64,000 nt of DNA from Thraustochytrium sp. TN22 (Eukaryota > Sar > Bigyra > Thraustochytrida > Thraustochytriidae), in contig JABLUY010000119.1 in the NCBI GenBank assembly GCA_013306675.1, positions 46,372-110,371 on the forward strand, read 5' to 3'. The notes under the pieces were generated by a model. That model made no database searches and was not told the origin of the DNA. It saw nothing but the letters and a program-made list of their open reading frames with translations. Position 1 is the first letter of the stretch. The number at the start of each line of letters is the position of its first letter. The position numbers and the translations under genes were made by a program. Below are positions 20,158-30,205 of this stretch, in pieces.

Positions 20158-22236
20158 ATGGCCGGCGAGGCGCGCGGCGGCGGCGGCGGGGCGTCGCTGC
20201 GGCAGCATCAGCCGCGCGACGAGGCGGCCCTCCTGGAGCTCCTGCTCCAGGGCGCGACGGACGCTGCTGCGTTTGTTGCACAGGCCGTGCCCGCGGCCGG
20301 GAACCAGGCCCGACAGCGCAACCTCCACGCCGTCAAGCACGAGCGCGAGCGGGACAGCGAGGAGGACGAGGAGGGCAAGGACGACCGCGGCAGCGGCAGG
20401 GAGCTCGCTGCGCGCAATATGCAGCAGCGCCAGGACGAGGGAGAGGAGGGACGAGAGGCGCGGACTACGGTGGGTGGCGCCCCGACGCCGCGGGAGGCCA
20501 GCCTCGAGAACGCCGGCTTGCATTTGTTCCTGCGCCGGGACGAGGCCGAGCACGAGCCCGCCAGCATGCTGTCGCCGCAGCACGGCGCCGGGCCCATGCT
20601 GTGGCCCATGAAGAAGCACGCCTCGGCGGGCTCACGCATGCGCGGTCCGGCCCCGCTTCTGGAAAGCGAGCTGGAAAGCGAGGATGCCGACGACGAGGGC
20701 GAAGACGAAGGGGGAGTCTTCGGGAGCGAGAGCTCCGCCTCGCTCAACTCGCAAAGCTTCTCGCCGCGGCCGCCCATGCTCAAGCGCGCCGTCTCGTCCG
20801 CGTCCATGACGCTGGGCGCCAGCGGCAGCGGCTTCTTCTTTGACACGCCTGGGCCCGCTGGCGAAGGGCACAGCCCGGAGCCCGAGGACCAGGATGCTGG
20901 CCTGAGCGACTCGGACTGCTCGGCCTTTACCTCACCCGACGACACCAGCAGCGTCGCAAAGCGCCTCGCCAAGATGCGCCTCGCCCAAAGCGCGCGCATC
21001 CAACGGGCGACGCCGGCCATGGACCTGGACGCGTTGCGGCGGGGCGTCGCGGCACCCATGCTGCCAAGCCTGGGCGCGCAGGACGCCGACCGCGTGGCTG
21101 CCCTGCTGGCGCCCTGGCTCACCACCACGGACGCACTCGCGCTCGCACGCACCAACGCGCGCTGGTACGCAGCCGCCATCGACTGGCCGCTGCGCCTCGA
21201 CACAGTCTGGGCGCCGCGCTCTGCCCGCGAGGTGGCGCGCGACCTGCGCGGCACCGGCCGCCGCGTCTCGGGCGTCCGCCTCGTGCGTGGCCTCGAGACG
21301 GAGCTCTTTGACGTCGTGCGTCCCGAGGAGCTTGCCTTTCTTCACGTATCGGGCCTCGGCATGCCGCGCAGGCTCGACCCGTTGCCGCTCGCGCCCTTTG
21401 TCGGCCTGCACGAGCTGCGCCTCGACGACCTCTTCGAGCTCCGCGCGCTCGACGCGCTGCGCGCCTGCCACACCACGCTCCACACCCTGCTGCTGCGCCG
21501 CTGCTCCTACCTGCAGGACCTCTCGGCGCTTGGCGCCGCCGGCCGTTTCCCGCGCCTGCGCCACCTTGAGGTGCGCGACTGCCGCCTCGTCGAGGACGTT
21601 GCCTGCCTCGGCAACCTCACTGCCCTTGAGCACCTCGTGCTCAGCGGCCTCGACCGCGTTCGCGACCCGCTCGTCGAGCTCGCTGGCTGTCCTGTGCTCT
21701 CGCACCTCGTCATCTCGCGATGTGCGCGCGTTTCCTGTCTGGACGGCATTGAAGGCCTGCGCCAGCTCGTGACGCTCGAGCTCACGCACCTGCCCGAGCT
21801 CAAGGCGCTGCCGCGAAAATTCGCCACGCTCTTCCCGCACCTCCGCGCACTCAGCTTCAGCTCGTGCTCCGGCATTGGCATTTTGCCCGCGCTCGGTGCC
21901 ATCCCAACACTCAACACGCTCGACGTTAGCAACACGCGCATTACCGACCTCGACTTCGTGCGCAACTCCGCCTCTCTGCGCCGCCTCGACGCCGCCTTTT
22001 GCTTCCGTCTTGTCTCCGTGAACGCGCTCGCGCTCACGCCCAACCTGCGCTGCGTATCGCTGCGCTTTTGCCACGCGCTGCGGGACATCGAGGCCCTCAC
22101 ACGTTGTCCACGGCTTCAATGGGTTGACCTCTCCGAGGTAAAGGTCTCCTCCACCTCTCTGGCGCCCGTTCCTACACTCATTCTCGACCAGCACGCTGGC
22201 CTTTTCGCGAGCCGCCCGCGCCTTCCTCTCCTGTGA
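20158..22236 (+). CDS. F-box-like / leucine-rich-repeat protein
   Basis: A 692-residue protein from ATG 20158. Residues 1-290 are acidic and Ser-rich and probably disordered. Around 310-345 is an F-box-like helix set (LLAPWLTTTDALALARTNARWYAAAIDWPLRL). The rest, about 380-670, is a run of roughly ten LRRs of the cysteine-containing/AMN1 style (LHTLLLRRCSYLQDLSALG, LRHLEVRDCRLVEDVACLG, LNTLDVSNTRITDLDFV). F-box plus LRR proteins are usually substrate receptors of SCF ubiquitin ligases. The F-box match is by eye and weak, so the ligase role is an inference. It is convergent with the C78 peptidase gene at 22533. Confidence 0.75.
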   Translation: MAGEARGGGGGASLRQHQPRDEAALLELLLQGATDAAAFVAQAVPAAGNQARQRNLHAVKHERERDSEEDEEGKDDRGSGRELAARNMQQRQDEGEEGREARTTVGGAPTPREASLENAGLHLFLRRDEAEHEPASMLSPQHGAGPMLWPMKKHASAGSRMRGPAPLLESELESEDADDEGEDEGGVFGSESSASLNSQSFSPRPPMLKRAVSSASMTLGASGSGFFFDTPGPAGEGHSPEPEDQDAGLSDSDCSAFTSPDDTSSVAKRLAKMRLAQSARIQRATPAMDLDALRRGVAAPMLPSLGAQDADRVAALLAPWLTTTDALALARTNARWYAAAIDWPLRLDTVWAPRSAREVARDLRGTGRRVSGVRLVRGLETELFDVVRPEELAFLHVSGLGMPRRLDPLPLAPFVGLHELRLDDLFELRALDALRACHTTLHTLLLRRCSYLQDLSALGAAGRFPRLRHLEVRDCRLVEDVACLGNLTALEHLVLSGLDRVRDPLVELAGCPVLSHLVISRCARVSCLDGIEGLRQLVTLELTHLPELKALPRKFATLFPHLRALSFSSCSGIGILPALGAIPTLNTLDVSNTRITDLDFVRNSASLRRLDAAFCFRLVSVNALALTPNLRCVSLRFCHALRDIEALTRCPRLQWVDLSEVKVSSTSLAPVPTLILDQHAGLFASRPRLPLL

Positions 22237-22532
22237 TGTATGTTGAGGAGGTGGCGATGAAACCCCCACCCCAGCCCCAAGATTCCCTCGTTAGTTTCAA
22301 GATGACCTCCTCCATCGAGGCGAACCTCCGGTTCACCGCCGAGGAGCAAACATCCATCTGTACGTAGAACACACACACACATGACAATGCAACTGAAACC
22401 ATGAAACCAAAAATAAAAAAAGAAGAAAAAGAAAATGCACAACACAACACGTACAAAGAAAGGCTCAAGTATTTGCAGACACAACAAGGAGTGAGAAGAA
22501 CGAGACGACCACGAAGTTAGCAAGGCGCCATG

Positions 22533-23705
22533 TCAAGGTCGCCACGCCGTCGCAGCTGACGGCTCCTTGTTGAGCGACCCATGCGGCGCGGCCTCCTGGG
22601 ACTCGTAGATCTGTACAATCTCATACTGCGTGCGCCGCGCCAGAAACCCTGGCGGCCGCACGAAAGCGCGCGTCCACTGTGGAATGGTGCTGGGCAGCTG
22701 CTGCACACCCGGGTCCAGCACCACGAGCGAGCGTCGCGCCGCCGGGCCCTCCATCCCCTCCACACCCACCACTACGCACGAGTGGCCCTGCCACTGCAGG
22801 TACAGGGGCAGCCGCGAGCGCCTCACGGTGCTGGACCCCTCTCCATCACCATCATCATCTTCATCCTCCTGCCCATCCTCTGCCGCCTCCATCTCGTCTG
22901 CCAACGCCTCCGCCACAAAATTCACAACCGCCACGCCGGCGCCTCGCCCATCAAAGGTGTGGACAGAGGCCGCGATCCCGCTCGCGCGCAGCGCGCTGAT
23001 CACCTCGGTTGTACCAATCCACCGCGACTGGCCCAGGAGCGACCCGCCGTAGTGCGCCGCGCCCTCCGGGTCGAAACCTTGCTGCCACGCCTCCGTCACG
23101 GCCACCTGGATCGTGCGCACGTCCGGCACCTCCCCTTGGAAGCCCATGATGCGCGTCTGCCGCAGCGCCGGCACCGCGCTTGCCGAGGCGCCCAACAGCA
23201 TTTGCAGGCTGCAGTACCCGCAGCTCCACTGCTGCGCCTGGGACACCAGCGAGAGCCGCGGCCCGCGCGCCAGCAAGTCGTGCTCGCCCGCGCGCAGCAC
23301 AAAGCCCTCACGCAGATTTGGCGCCATGATCCACGCGCGCTCGCTCGCAAATTCCACGAGCGCGCGCGCCTGCTGCGCGTCCTCCTCGGCCGCCAGCTCC
23401 GCCGCCAGCCGCCTCGCCACTGCCGCGTCCTCCTCCACCTCGCGTCGCCGCTTCGACAGCCGCCGCCTCGCCGCCGCGGAGGACGACGACCCTGCCGACG
23501 ACGACGACCCCGCCGACGCACGCGAGCGCCGCGACCACCGCCGCGACCACCGCCGCGGGCTCGCGGCGTTCTGGCCGTCGTCGTCCTCATCGCCCGCGAG
23601 GTCCACCACCTCCACCACCTCCTCTCGAGCGGCGTCGTCCTCGTCGTCCGCGACGCCGCCTCGGCCGCCAGCGCCGCGCTCGCGCGCCGCGCGCCGTGAC
23701 GCCAT
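22533..23705 (-). CDS. C78-family cysteine peptidase, ZUP1/ZUFSP-like deubiquitinase
   Basis: A 390-residue protein from ATG 23705 (MASRRAARERG); an in-frame ATG at 23882 would add 59 residues of poor quality. The N-terminus is acidic then Ser/Arg-rich, and a charged helix (VEEDAAVARRLAAELAAEEDAQQ) resembles a ubiquitin-interacting helix. The catalytic domain has QQWSCGYCSLQMLL (nucleophile Cys162), GHSCVVVGVE (His308) and SLVVLDPG (Asp331). Human ZUP1, a K63-chain deubiquitinase, has its Cys, His and Asp in this order with a similar His-Asp spacing. UFM1 peptidases of the same family carry a DPH motif, which is absent here. A UFM1-directed function remains an alternative. Confidence 0.8.
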   Translation of the reverse strand: MASRRAARERGAGGRGGVADDEDDAAREEVVEVVDLAGDEDDDGQNAASPRRWSRRWSRRSRASAGSSSSAGSSSSAAARRRLSKRRREVEEDAAVARRLAAELAAEEDAQQARALVEFASERAWIMAPNLREGFVLRAGEHDLLARGPRLSLVSQAQQWSCGYCSLQMLLGASASAVPALRQTRIMGFQGEVPDVRTIQVAVTEAWQQGFDPEGAAHYGGSLLGQSRWIGTTEVISALRASGIAASVHTFDGRGAGVAVVNFVAEALADEMEAAEDGQEDEDDDGDGEGSSTVRRSRLPLYLQWQGHSCVVVGVEGMEGPAARRSLVVLDPGVQQLPSTIPQWTRAFVRPPGFLARRTQYEIVQIYESQEAAPHGSLNKEPSAATAWRP

Positions 23706-24037
23706 GCTTGCGGCGCTGCGCTGCGCTGCGCTGCGCCCGACGCCGCGCTGCTGGTTTGCTCGCTTAGCCTGGTAGTTTTCTCGAGGACCTTCTTCTCCAA
23801 GGCGGCCTTCTTCAAGTTGTGCGGCCTTGTGCGCGCGGCCTCGGCCTTGTCTTCTGATCACTGTCAAGTCGTGTCGTGCCATGACTATCGTAAACGACGA
23901 GCACGCGCGCAAGTAACTTAGGCTCGCTTCATCACGATTGATTTCGGCGAAGGTGGCTTGAGCACGAGGACAAGCACAGATGGACGCACTGTCACGATTG
24001 AAATTCGGCCAAGTTGGCTTGGCTCTCTGCTCTCACA
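23706..24037. other. Intergenic spacer with imperfect direct repeat
   Basis: Lies upstream of the C78 gene and at the 3' end of the P450 gene. It contains an imperfect ~29-bp direct repeat (TCACGATTGA...TTCGGC...GGCTTG) near 23933-23961 and 23992-24021. No gene seen. Confidence 0.6.
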
Positions 24038-25552
24038 TCAGGCGACGAAACGCAGGCGAATGGGCTCGACCGGATGCAGCGTAGCTGTGTTGATGGTAAA
24101 GTCCGGGACGGCGTCGTTGACAAGCTCGACTGCGGAGAAGTTCTGCAGGATGCGTGCCAAAATGACCCGCGCCTCGGCCCAGAAGAAGTTGCGGCCAAGG
24201 CAGATGCGGTCGCCAAAGGCAAAGGGGATGAACTGCATCGGGTGGCGCGCCGCCACGGCCTCGGCAGAAAAGTGCAAATCCGGGTCGAAAATGTGAGGCT
24301 CCGGCCATACGGTCGGGTCGCGGTGCAGCTGCGCAACCGGCACAATGGCCGTGCAACCCTTGGGCGCACAGAGCCCGGACGCATCATACACATCCTCCTG
24401 CAGCTCGCGCACCAGCATGAAAGCCGCAGGGTACAGACGCAGCGTCTCCAACAGCACCTTCTCCATGTATTTGAGCTTGCGCAGGTCGTCGAAGCCGACG
24501 CTCGCGCCGTCCGGACAGGCCTCCTTCAACTCGTCCTTGAGCTTGGCCCACACCTTCGGGTTCTGCGAAAGGTGCGCCAGGCACCACTGCAGCGTGAGGG
24601 CGGTGGTATCGAAGCCCGCCACGAAGAAGGTGACCATCTCGTCGCGCAGCTCGCGGCGTGAGAGCGGCTCGCCTTCACAGCCCTCCAACATAAGGTCCAG
24701 GAGGTCACGGCGGCCCGCCTCATTCGCCGTGCGGCCCGAGAGCCGGTCGTCAATCGCATCGTATAGCGTGCGGTCCACGGTGGCAACCGTGCGCCACTTG
24801 AGCGCGCGCAGGAGGTACATGCCGGGCTTGCCGCAGCCACGCGGAAGCGGGTGCACGAGGAGCGGCAGGAACGCCTGGAAGGCCTCCTGAAGCTCCGGGT
24901 TACCGCCGTGTAGCGTGTCGTAGTTGCAACCAAAGCCCGCGCTTGTAACCACGTCGAAAGTCGTGCACGCCATGATCTTGGACACGTCCACCTCGCCGTC
25001 GCGAGCCTGGCGCGTGCGCAGCTCCTCGACCAGCGCGTCGCTCGCGTCCGAGAACCAGGGAAAGAAGGAGCGAATCATGTCCGGCTGGAACCCGGGCGAC
25101 ATCTGCGAGCGCCGCTTCTTCCACCGCGGCCCGTTCGCCATGAGCAGGCCCTTGCCGAAGATGATGCTGCTGCGGTCGAAGATGTGCGGCTTGCCTGCCT
25201 TGGCCAGCTTCGGCAGCATCGTCGGGTCGAAGAACACCACGAATGCCTGGATCAGCGCGCGGAACTTCACCAGACTACCCAGCTTCTCCTTGAGCTTCTG
25301 AAAGGCCATGAGGCGCGTCACGCCGTCAAAGTCCTTCGTGTTCCCGGCGTCCTGGCCCTCCATCAGGAGGCCGCGCAGGGCAAGCAGCGACCCGAAGAGC
25401 CAGTGATCGGGCAGCCCTGGCAGCGCCAGCCTGCGGTACTCCACCACGATGGCCGATACGCGAACCACCGCCGTCGCGGCGCCCGCCACCGCCGCCGCGA
25501 GCACCAGCAGGGCACCTCGCCGTGCCAGCGCGCCCCATGATGAAGATGCCAT
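24038..25552 (-). CDS. Cytochrome P450 monooxygenase
   Basis: A 504-residue protein from ATG 25552, normal length for a microsomal P450. The N-terminal ~30 residues (GALLVLAAAVAGAATAVVRV) form a signal anchor for the ER membrane. The I-helix motif AGFDTTA is near residue 312. The K-helix ExxR is ETLR. The heme loop FAFGDRICLGRNF places the thiolate Cys at 451. The family uses O2 and NADPH-P450 reductase electrons to oxidise lipids or xenobiotics. The overall pattern is closest to the CYP4-type clan of fatty-acid hydroxylases, but the subfamily and substrate cannot be set from sequence alone. No intron is needed. Confidence 0.93.
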   Translation of the reverse strand: MASSSWGALARRGALLVLAAAVAGAATAVVRVSAIVVEYRRLALPGLPDHWLFGSLLALRGLLMEGQDAGNTKDFDGVTRLMAFQKLKEKLGSLVKFRALIQAFVVFFDPTMLPKLAKAGKPHIFDRSSIIFGKGLLMANGPRWKKRRSQMSPGFQPDMIRSFFPWFSDASDALVEELRTRQARDGEVDVSKIMACTTFDVVTSAGFGCNYDTLHGGNPELQEAFQAFLPLLVHPLPRGCGKPGMYLLRALKWRTVATVDRTLYDAIDDRLSGRTANEAGRRDLLDLMLEGCEGEPLSRRELRDEMVTFFVAGFDTTALTLQWCLAHLSQNPKVWAKLKDELKEACPDGASVGFDDLRKLKYMEKVLLETLRLYPAAFMLVRELQEDVYDASGLCAPKGCTAIVPVAQLHRDPTVWPEPHIFDPDLHFSAEAVAARHPMQFIPFAFGDRICLGRNFFWAEARVILARILQNFSAVELVNDAVPDFTINTATLHPVEPIRLRFVA

Positions 25553-26184
25553 CGCGGCGCCGCGCAAGTACTAGCTTGCAGGTCTAAGCGGGCGGTGACC
25601 GTGCGACACGGGCGGGCTGCCAGTGCGCTCGACAGACGGGCGGCCGGGTCCCTCCACCGCCGCCACCTTCGTGGCCGCGTCCGCGCTCTGCTGCTGCGCG
25701 CTGCGCGCTGCGTGAGGACCCTCCCCTGGCGCCGTACATCCAGCGTGGCCCGGGTGCACTTACACTTACCTCTTATCACGGTCGCACCCATCAAGGACCG
25801 GCGAAGAACTTGGCCTGGATCCCGTCGAAGAGATCACGATGATGAACAGAATGAAAGGGCTGGAGGAGGCGACGCAGGATTCGTGCTGTCGAAGAAGAAA
25901 GCGAGCTGGCAAAAACTTAGCAAGCAAGGGACGGCCCGGCCCGTACGGAAGTTGCGCGATCGAAGGCGGCGGTCAGGGGCGCATCATGATGAAGAGGGCT
26001 CCGAAGATGCCGCAGCCACAGATTTCATCCTGCCGGGCTAGGGAGGATGCCAGAGCTTCCTTAGCTCTTGATCGACCAGCGCGGCTTGTGGAGACTGAGA
26101 ATCTCAAGGCGGCAGACGGCGCGCCGTCAAGGATTGTCCCACTGACAAAACACAGTCCGCGATACTTAGTCCCTCTTGCAACTG
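25553..26184. other. Intergenic spacer, P450 promoter side
   Basis: Sits between the P450 start and the end of the next minus-strand gene, so it should hold the P450 promoter. No gene recognised; the open frames on either strand show no family likeness. Confidence 0.5.
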
Positions 26185-26910
26185 TCAAGGCTTGTCCTCC
26201 TTGGGCTGGCCGATGGTGACCGCCTGGCGGTGGTACGAGGGCGAGAGCGCCTCTTGAAGGAGGAAGAGGCCGACATCGGACTTGGCGACCTGGTCGGCGA
26301 GCGGGCCGTCTGCGGGGCTGGCGCGGATCTTCCACGAGCCGATGGGCACGACCTCGGGCCCCAGGCCGCAGGGCCGCACGATGAGGAAGTCAGTGCTGGA
26401 GGCGCGGACCTTTTTCTCCAGCGCGGCCAAGTCGTTGTAAGCGCTGCGCAGGACGGTGGACAGCATGACGGAGAAGGCGATGCGGATGGCCGGGTTCCAC
26501 GGAAACGGCGGCCAGTCCTCGTTGATGCCCACAGAGGAGATGCACACCAGGCGCTCAACGCGAGTCTTTTGCATGGCGTCCAGGACTTGCGCCGTGGCTT
26601 TGGCGCCAAAGCGCTCGAAGCCATACTGGCGGTTGCCCAGCGTCGACACCACCGCCTCGGCGCCGTCCATGGCGCGCTCCAGCGCACCCACGTCAGTGGC
26701 CGGGTCCGCCTGAATCTTGGTAAGGCGATCCGAAGCAAACTCCTCCTCGGACAAGAGCTCCTTGAGCATGTCCGTGTCGCGCGCCACCACGCGCACGTCC
26801 ACGTCGCCGCGCCGCAGCGCGTGCGCGACCACGTGTCTGCCCGGGTCGCCGATGCCGCCCTTTTGATACACCACCGCGAGCACGCGGCGCGGCGGCGTCG
26901 AAGCCGACAT
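26185..26910 (-). CDS. NAD(P)-binding Rossmann protein (NmrA/SDR-atypical type)
   Basis: A 241-residue protein from ATG 26910 (MSASTPPRRVLAVV). It opens with a Rossmann strand and a glycine-rich loop, KGGIGDPGRHVVAHAL (GxxGxxG). Next come VRVVARD at the end of strand 2, DGAEAVVSTLG, and VERLVCISSVGIN, as in NAD(P)H-binding atypical short-chain dehydrogenases (PF13460 type). No clear YxxxK active site is visible. Proteins of this class include biliverdin reductase B-like enzymes and NADPH sensors. It is divergent from the first J-like dynamin gene. Substrate unknown. Confidence 0.8.
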   Translation of the reverse strand: MSASTPPRRVLAVVYQKGGIGDPGRHVVAHALRRGDVDVRVVARDTDMLKELLSEEEFASDRLTKIQADPATDVGALERAMDGAEAVVSTLGNRQYGFERFGAKATAQVLDAMQKTRVERLVCISSVGINEDWPPFPWNPAIRIAFSVMLSTVLRSAYNDLAALEKKVRASSTDFLIVRPCGLGPEVVPIGSWKIRASPADGPLADQVAKSDVGLFLLQEALSPSYHRQAVTIGQPKEDKP

Positions 26911-27407
26911 GTCGCCGTGCGAGGCCACGGCGAGCAAGCTCAACAAGAGCGAGCGAGGCGCGCGCGGTGCGAAAGCTGTCGCAGCACAGCTCTGACACAA
27001 TCAGCACAGCTCGGCACCAAGCGCCACTTGGCAAGGCGATCTGCTTCCCCCTCGCTAGGCCAGGCCAGGCCACGCCGCGCCACGCCACGTCGCGCCGCGC
27101 CGCGCCGCGCCGCACTAGGCCGCGCCACGCTACGCCACGCTGCGGTGGCGGCGGCCACGTCCGCCGCCGTGCATTTGCGCAATGAACCCCTTCCCATATT
27201 TCGTCATGTCTTCGTCATCCCGGAATCCCGTCCCGTCTCCCGGAATCCCGTCATCGGCGACTTCGTGCACGACTCCGTGCAGCCGGGGGACCAGCGTGTC
27301 CGGTCCCGCCGGCGCCTCCTTCGATTCGCCGAGGAACTTGCCTCCTCGAGCACCCCGAGCAAACGCGGAAATCTGTCAGGACGTCGGCGGCCTCGGGGCG
27401 CAGGGCG
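26911..27407. other. Divergent promoter region with CGC/CACGC repeats
   Basis: Shared upstream region of the NAD(P)-binding gene and the first dynamin-like gene. It contains a degenerate pentamer array of CACGC/CCGCG type (about 27058-27145) and a CCGGAATCCCGTC direct repeat near 27219 and 27240. No TATA element stands out. Confidence 0.5.
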
Positions 27408-30179
27408 ATGGCGGGCGAGGGGGGCGGCGGCGCAGACGCGTGGGACCTGGTCGACCTGGACGCCTTCGAGGTGCTGGGCCTGAACGACGACGAGGACGCT
27501 GTGGACGATGAGATGGTGCGCGCCGCGTACGAGACCAAGAGGGGGGACGGGTCGCTGGACGAGGAGCAGCGCGCGCGGGTTGAAGAGGCGTACTTCACGT
27601 TGAGCACGGAACAGGGCCGCGAGATCTACCGCAGCGCGCTGCCCCGCGATGGTGGTGGTGGTGGTGGTGGTGATGATGACGATGACGGCGCGAGTTGGGG
27701 AGCGACGGCGGGCCGCCCCGTGTGCGGCGCAGGGGGCGGCGGCCTTGCGGAGAGGCTGCTGAGCCCGGACGCGGCGTACGCGCAGCTGCTCAAGGCGGCG
27801 CTCGAGGTGCGCGGGCACTTTGACCTGCAGCTTCCGCAGGTCGTTGTGGTCGGCGCGGAAAGCCAGGGCAAGTCGTCCACTTTGGAGCGCATCGCCATGC
27901 ACGAGATCTTCCCGCGCGACGTCAGGCTGTGCACGCGTATGCGCCTTCGCCTCATGCTGCGCACGCGCCGGCACCAGCACCAGGTCACCGTCCGCGTCAA
28001 GGACCTGGACTCGGACCAGACGCTGCGCGAGACAGAACCCCAGGTCTGCGCAACCAGCAGCGCTACAGAGGAGCCCTTCTTCTCGCGGGTCGCCGAGCTC
28101 GCGCGCGACGTCATCCGCGAGGAGCACCCTGGCGATGACGGCCGCCACGTGCTCAGCAATCGCGAAATCCAGGTCGAAATTTGCAGCCCGTCCGTGCCCA
28201 CCATCGACCTCGTTGACCTGCCCGGCATCGTTTCGGCGCCCGAACACGCGCGCAAAGCTACCTTGGACATCACGCGCCGCACTCTGCAGGAGGATCACGT
28301 GCTGGTGCTCGCGGTCGTCTCGGCTCGGGCCGAGTCGCTGCACAACAACGCCATCTGGCCTCTCCTGCGTGAGGCTGGCAAGCGCGCCATTGTTGTCCTG
28401 ACGCGTCTCGACCTGCCCGGGGGCGAGGAGGACTTTTGCGAGCGCCTGGCGCGAAGTCCCGATGTCATCCCGGACGACGTGCCAATCGAGGCGATCGTGC
28501 CGGTCGTGAACCGCGACACGCGAACGGCGCAGGGAGGCGCTTCGCTCCGCGATGCCGCCGCTCGTGAGGAGGCTTGCCTCCGCGCCACCTGCGCGCGCCT
28601 CGACGTTCCGTTTGACGAGTCCAAGCATGGCATGACGGCAGTGCTGGGCGCCATGGATGCCTCGCTACGCGCCTACATGCGCGACACCTGGGTCGATGCT
28701 GAGCTGGAGCGATCCATGCAGGAGCTCAAGCGCCTCTTCCGGCACCTCTGGACGTTTGGCACGACGCCCGACGCAGTGCGGCGAGCCGACTTGAAGGCCC
28801 ACTTTTGCGCCAAGGTGGAGAGCCTTGTGAGGCTCCCGACGGAGGAGCTCATGGCGGCCCTTGGGGGCTGTGCTGCGCTCCTGCAGCGTATCCGCCTGCC
28901 CCCGGACGCCTCCTTTGCTGAGCTCATGCGCCTTGCGGACGACCTGGAGTGCGACCTGGTCGCCGGTCTCGACGACGCAGTGGATACCCTGTGGGCCCGC
29001 TTTCGCTCGCTGCTTCTTCGCGAGCTCCTCGGCGACCCGCGCCGCCCTCTCCTTCTCGCGCGTTTCGCCGACCTTGAGCGCCACGTGAACCACGGCCTTG
29101 ACAGCGCCTACTCGGCCAGGCGCGGCTGCATCCTCGAGCGCGCCGCGGTCGCCGTGAAGGAGCACCTCTGGGCGACGACGCTGCGGAGGGACGGCCAACC
29201 CGATGCTGAGCGGCTCAAGGCCCAGGTCGAGACCAGCCTTGTCGGTGCTCTGGTCGGCGCCATCCTCGGCTCGCGCGGCCTCATGGCTGCCCTGGAGCAG
29301 ACCTTGGCTGACGTCAAGCTCGAGGAGGACTGCGCCACGGCCGCCTCGCGCCGTCAGGCTGAGGAGAAGATTAGGGCTGTCTATCATGCGGTGAGCGTGC
29401 TCCAGCAGCTTCGCGGCGAGTCCGAGCTCCCGACGGACTTCGCCATGGCGCAATGCCTCTGCGCTGGCGGGCCGACCGATCAGGTGCGCGCCCTACCCAG
29501 CGCGCTGCTCGAGGACCTGCTTGGCGACGAGCTGGCTCGGTTGCAAGTCGCCCCGCCCGTGCGGCCGCGCCCTGCGCACACTGGGTATGGCCCTGGCCTG
29601 GAGGAACGGCTCGCAAAGCTGGAGACCTTGGAGCTGGAACACTTCGAGGCCAGGCTCGTCGACCTCGAGCGCTCCATGCTCGACACGGTTGAGGCGAAGC
29701 TAGCGAGTCTCGAGCAGGCGCTCAAGGCGCGAATCGACAAGCTGCAGAGCGCCCCGCGCGAGAGTTCAACATACCGGGTGGCATTTCCTACCAAGGCGTA
29801 CTCGGTGAACCTGCGCCGCGTGGAATGGAGGGATCCTTCGGGCGTCGTCATGCCCAAGATCCCCTTGCAGCCAAACTCAACGTATCTTGTGGCCCTTAGC
29901 ATCTTCCCGCGATTCGTCGATTCCTCAAACGGGGATCAGTGGGCCACCTTTCAGTGCCGCGACACGGCCTCCAAGGCTTTGGCTGTGGAGGTCGTTGCTC
30001 AATTCGAAGCTCGCCGGACCTGTGACACAGCGCTGCATTCCTCGAGCGCCATCGTCAAGACTGGACCACAAACGGATGCCAGCCTCAAGGTTGACTTGGT
30101 GTTCGCGTTCCAGCATACCTGGAAAACTGGCGTGGTTCTCCGCGAAGCGACTCGTCTCGCAATTGCCCGGCTTGGCTAA
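27408..30179 (+). CDS. J-like/dynamin GTPase with C-terminal coiled coil and unknown domain
   Basis: A 923-residue protein from ATG 27408. Residues ~12-75 resemble a J domain (AFEVLGL...VRAAYETK...RVEEAYFTLSTEQGREIYR) but lack the HPD tripeptide needed for Hsp70 activation. A dynamin-type G domain follows: G1 GAESQGKSST, G3 DLPGI, G4 TRLD. A helical stalk-like region comes next. Near residues 725-785 is a coiled coil (LEERLAKLETLELEHFEARL...). The last ~140 residues form a separate beta-rich domain (VEWRDPSGVVMPKIPLQPNSTYLVAL) that I do not recognise. Family members self-assemble on membranes and hydrolyse GTP; the membrane target is unknown. Its stop is only 26 bp from the convergent paralogue's stop. 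Confidence 0.85.
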   Translation: MAGEGGGGADAWDLVDLDAFEVLGLNDDEDAVDDEMVRAAYETKRGDGSLDEEQRARVEEAYFTLSTEQGREIYRSALPRDGGGGGGGDDDDDGASWGATAGRPVCGAGGGGLAERLLSPDAAYAQLLKAALEVRGHFDLQLPQVVVVGAESQGKSSTLERIAMHEIFPRDVRLCTRMRLRLMLRTRRHQHQVTVRVKDLDSDQTLRETEPQVCATSSATEEPFFSRVAELARDVIREEHPGDDGRHVLSNREIQVEICSPSVPTIDLVDLPGIVSAPEHARKATLDITRRTLQEDHVLVLAVVSARAESLHNNAIWPLLREAGKRAIVVLTRLDLPGGEEDFCERLARSPDVIPDDVPIEAIVPVVNRDTRTAQGGASLRDAAAREEACLRATCARLDVPFDESKHGMTAVLGAMDASLRAYMRDTWVDAELERSMQELKRLFRHLWTFGTTPDAVRRADLKAHFCAKVESLVRLPTEELMAALGGCAALLQRIRLPPDASFAELMRLADDLECDLVAGLDDAVDTLWARFRSLLLRELLGDPRRPLLLARFADLERHVNHGLDSAYSARRGCILERAAVAVKEHLWATTLRRDGQPDAERLKAQVETSLVGALVGAILGSRGLMAALEQTLADVKLEEDCATAASRRQAEEKIRAVYHAVSVLQQLRGESELPTDFAMAQCLCAGGPTDQVRALPSALLEDLLGDELARLQVAPPVRPRPAHTGYGPGLEERLAKLETLELEHFEARLVDLERSMLDTVEAKLASLEQALKARIDKLQSAPRESSTYRVAFPTKAYSVNLRRVEWRDPSGVVMPKIPLQPNSTYLVALSIFPRFVDSSNGDQWATFQCRDTASKALAVEVVAQFEARRTCDTALHSSSAIVKTGPQTDASLKVDLVFAFQHTWKTGVVLREATRLAIARLG

Positions 30180-30205
30180 CCTGGTAGCGTCCTTTCAGAA
30201 GATCT

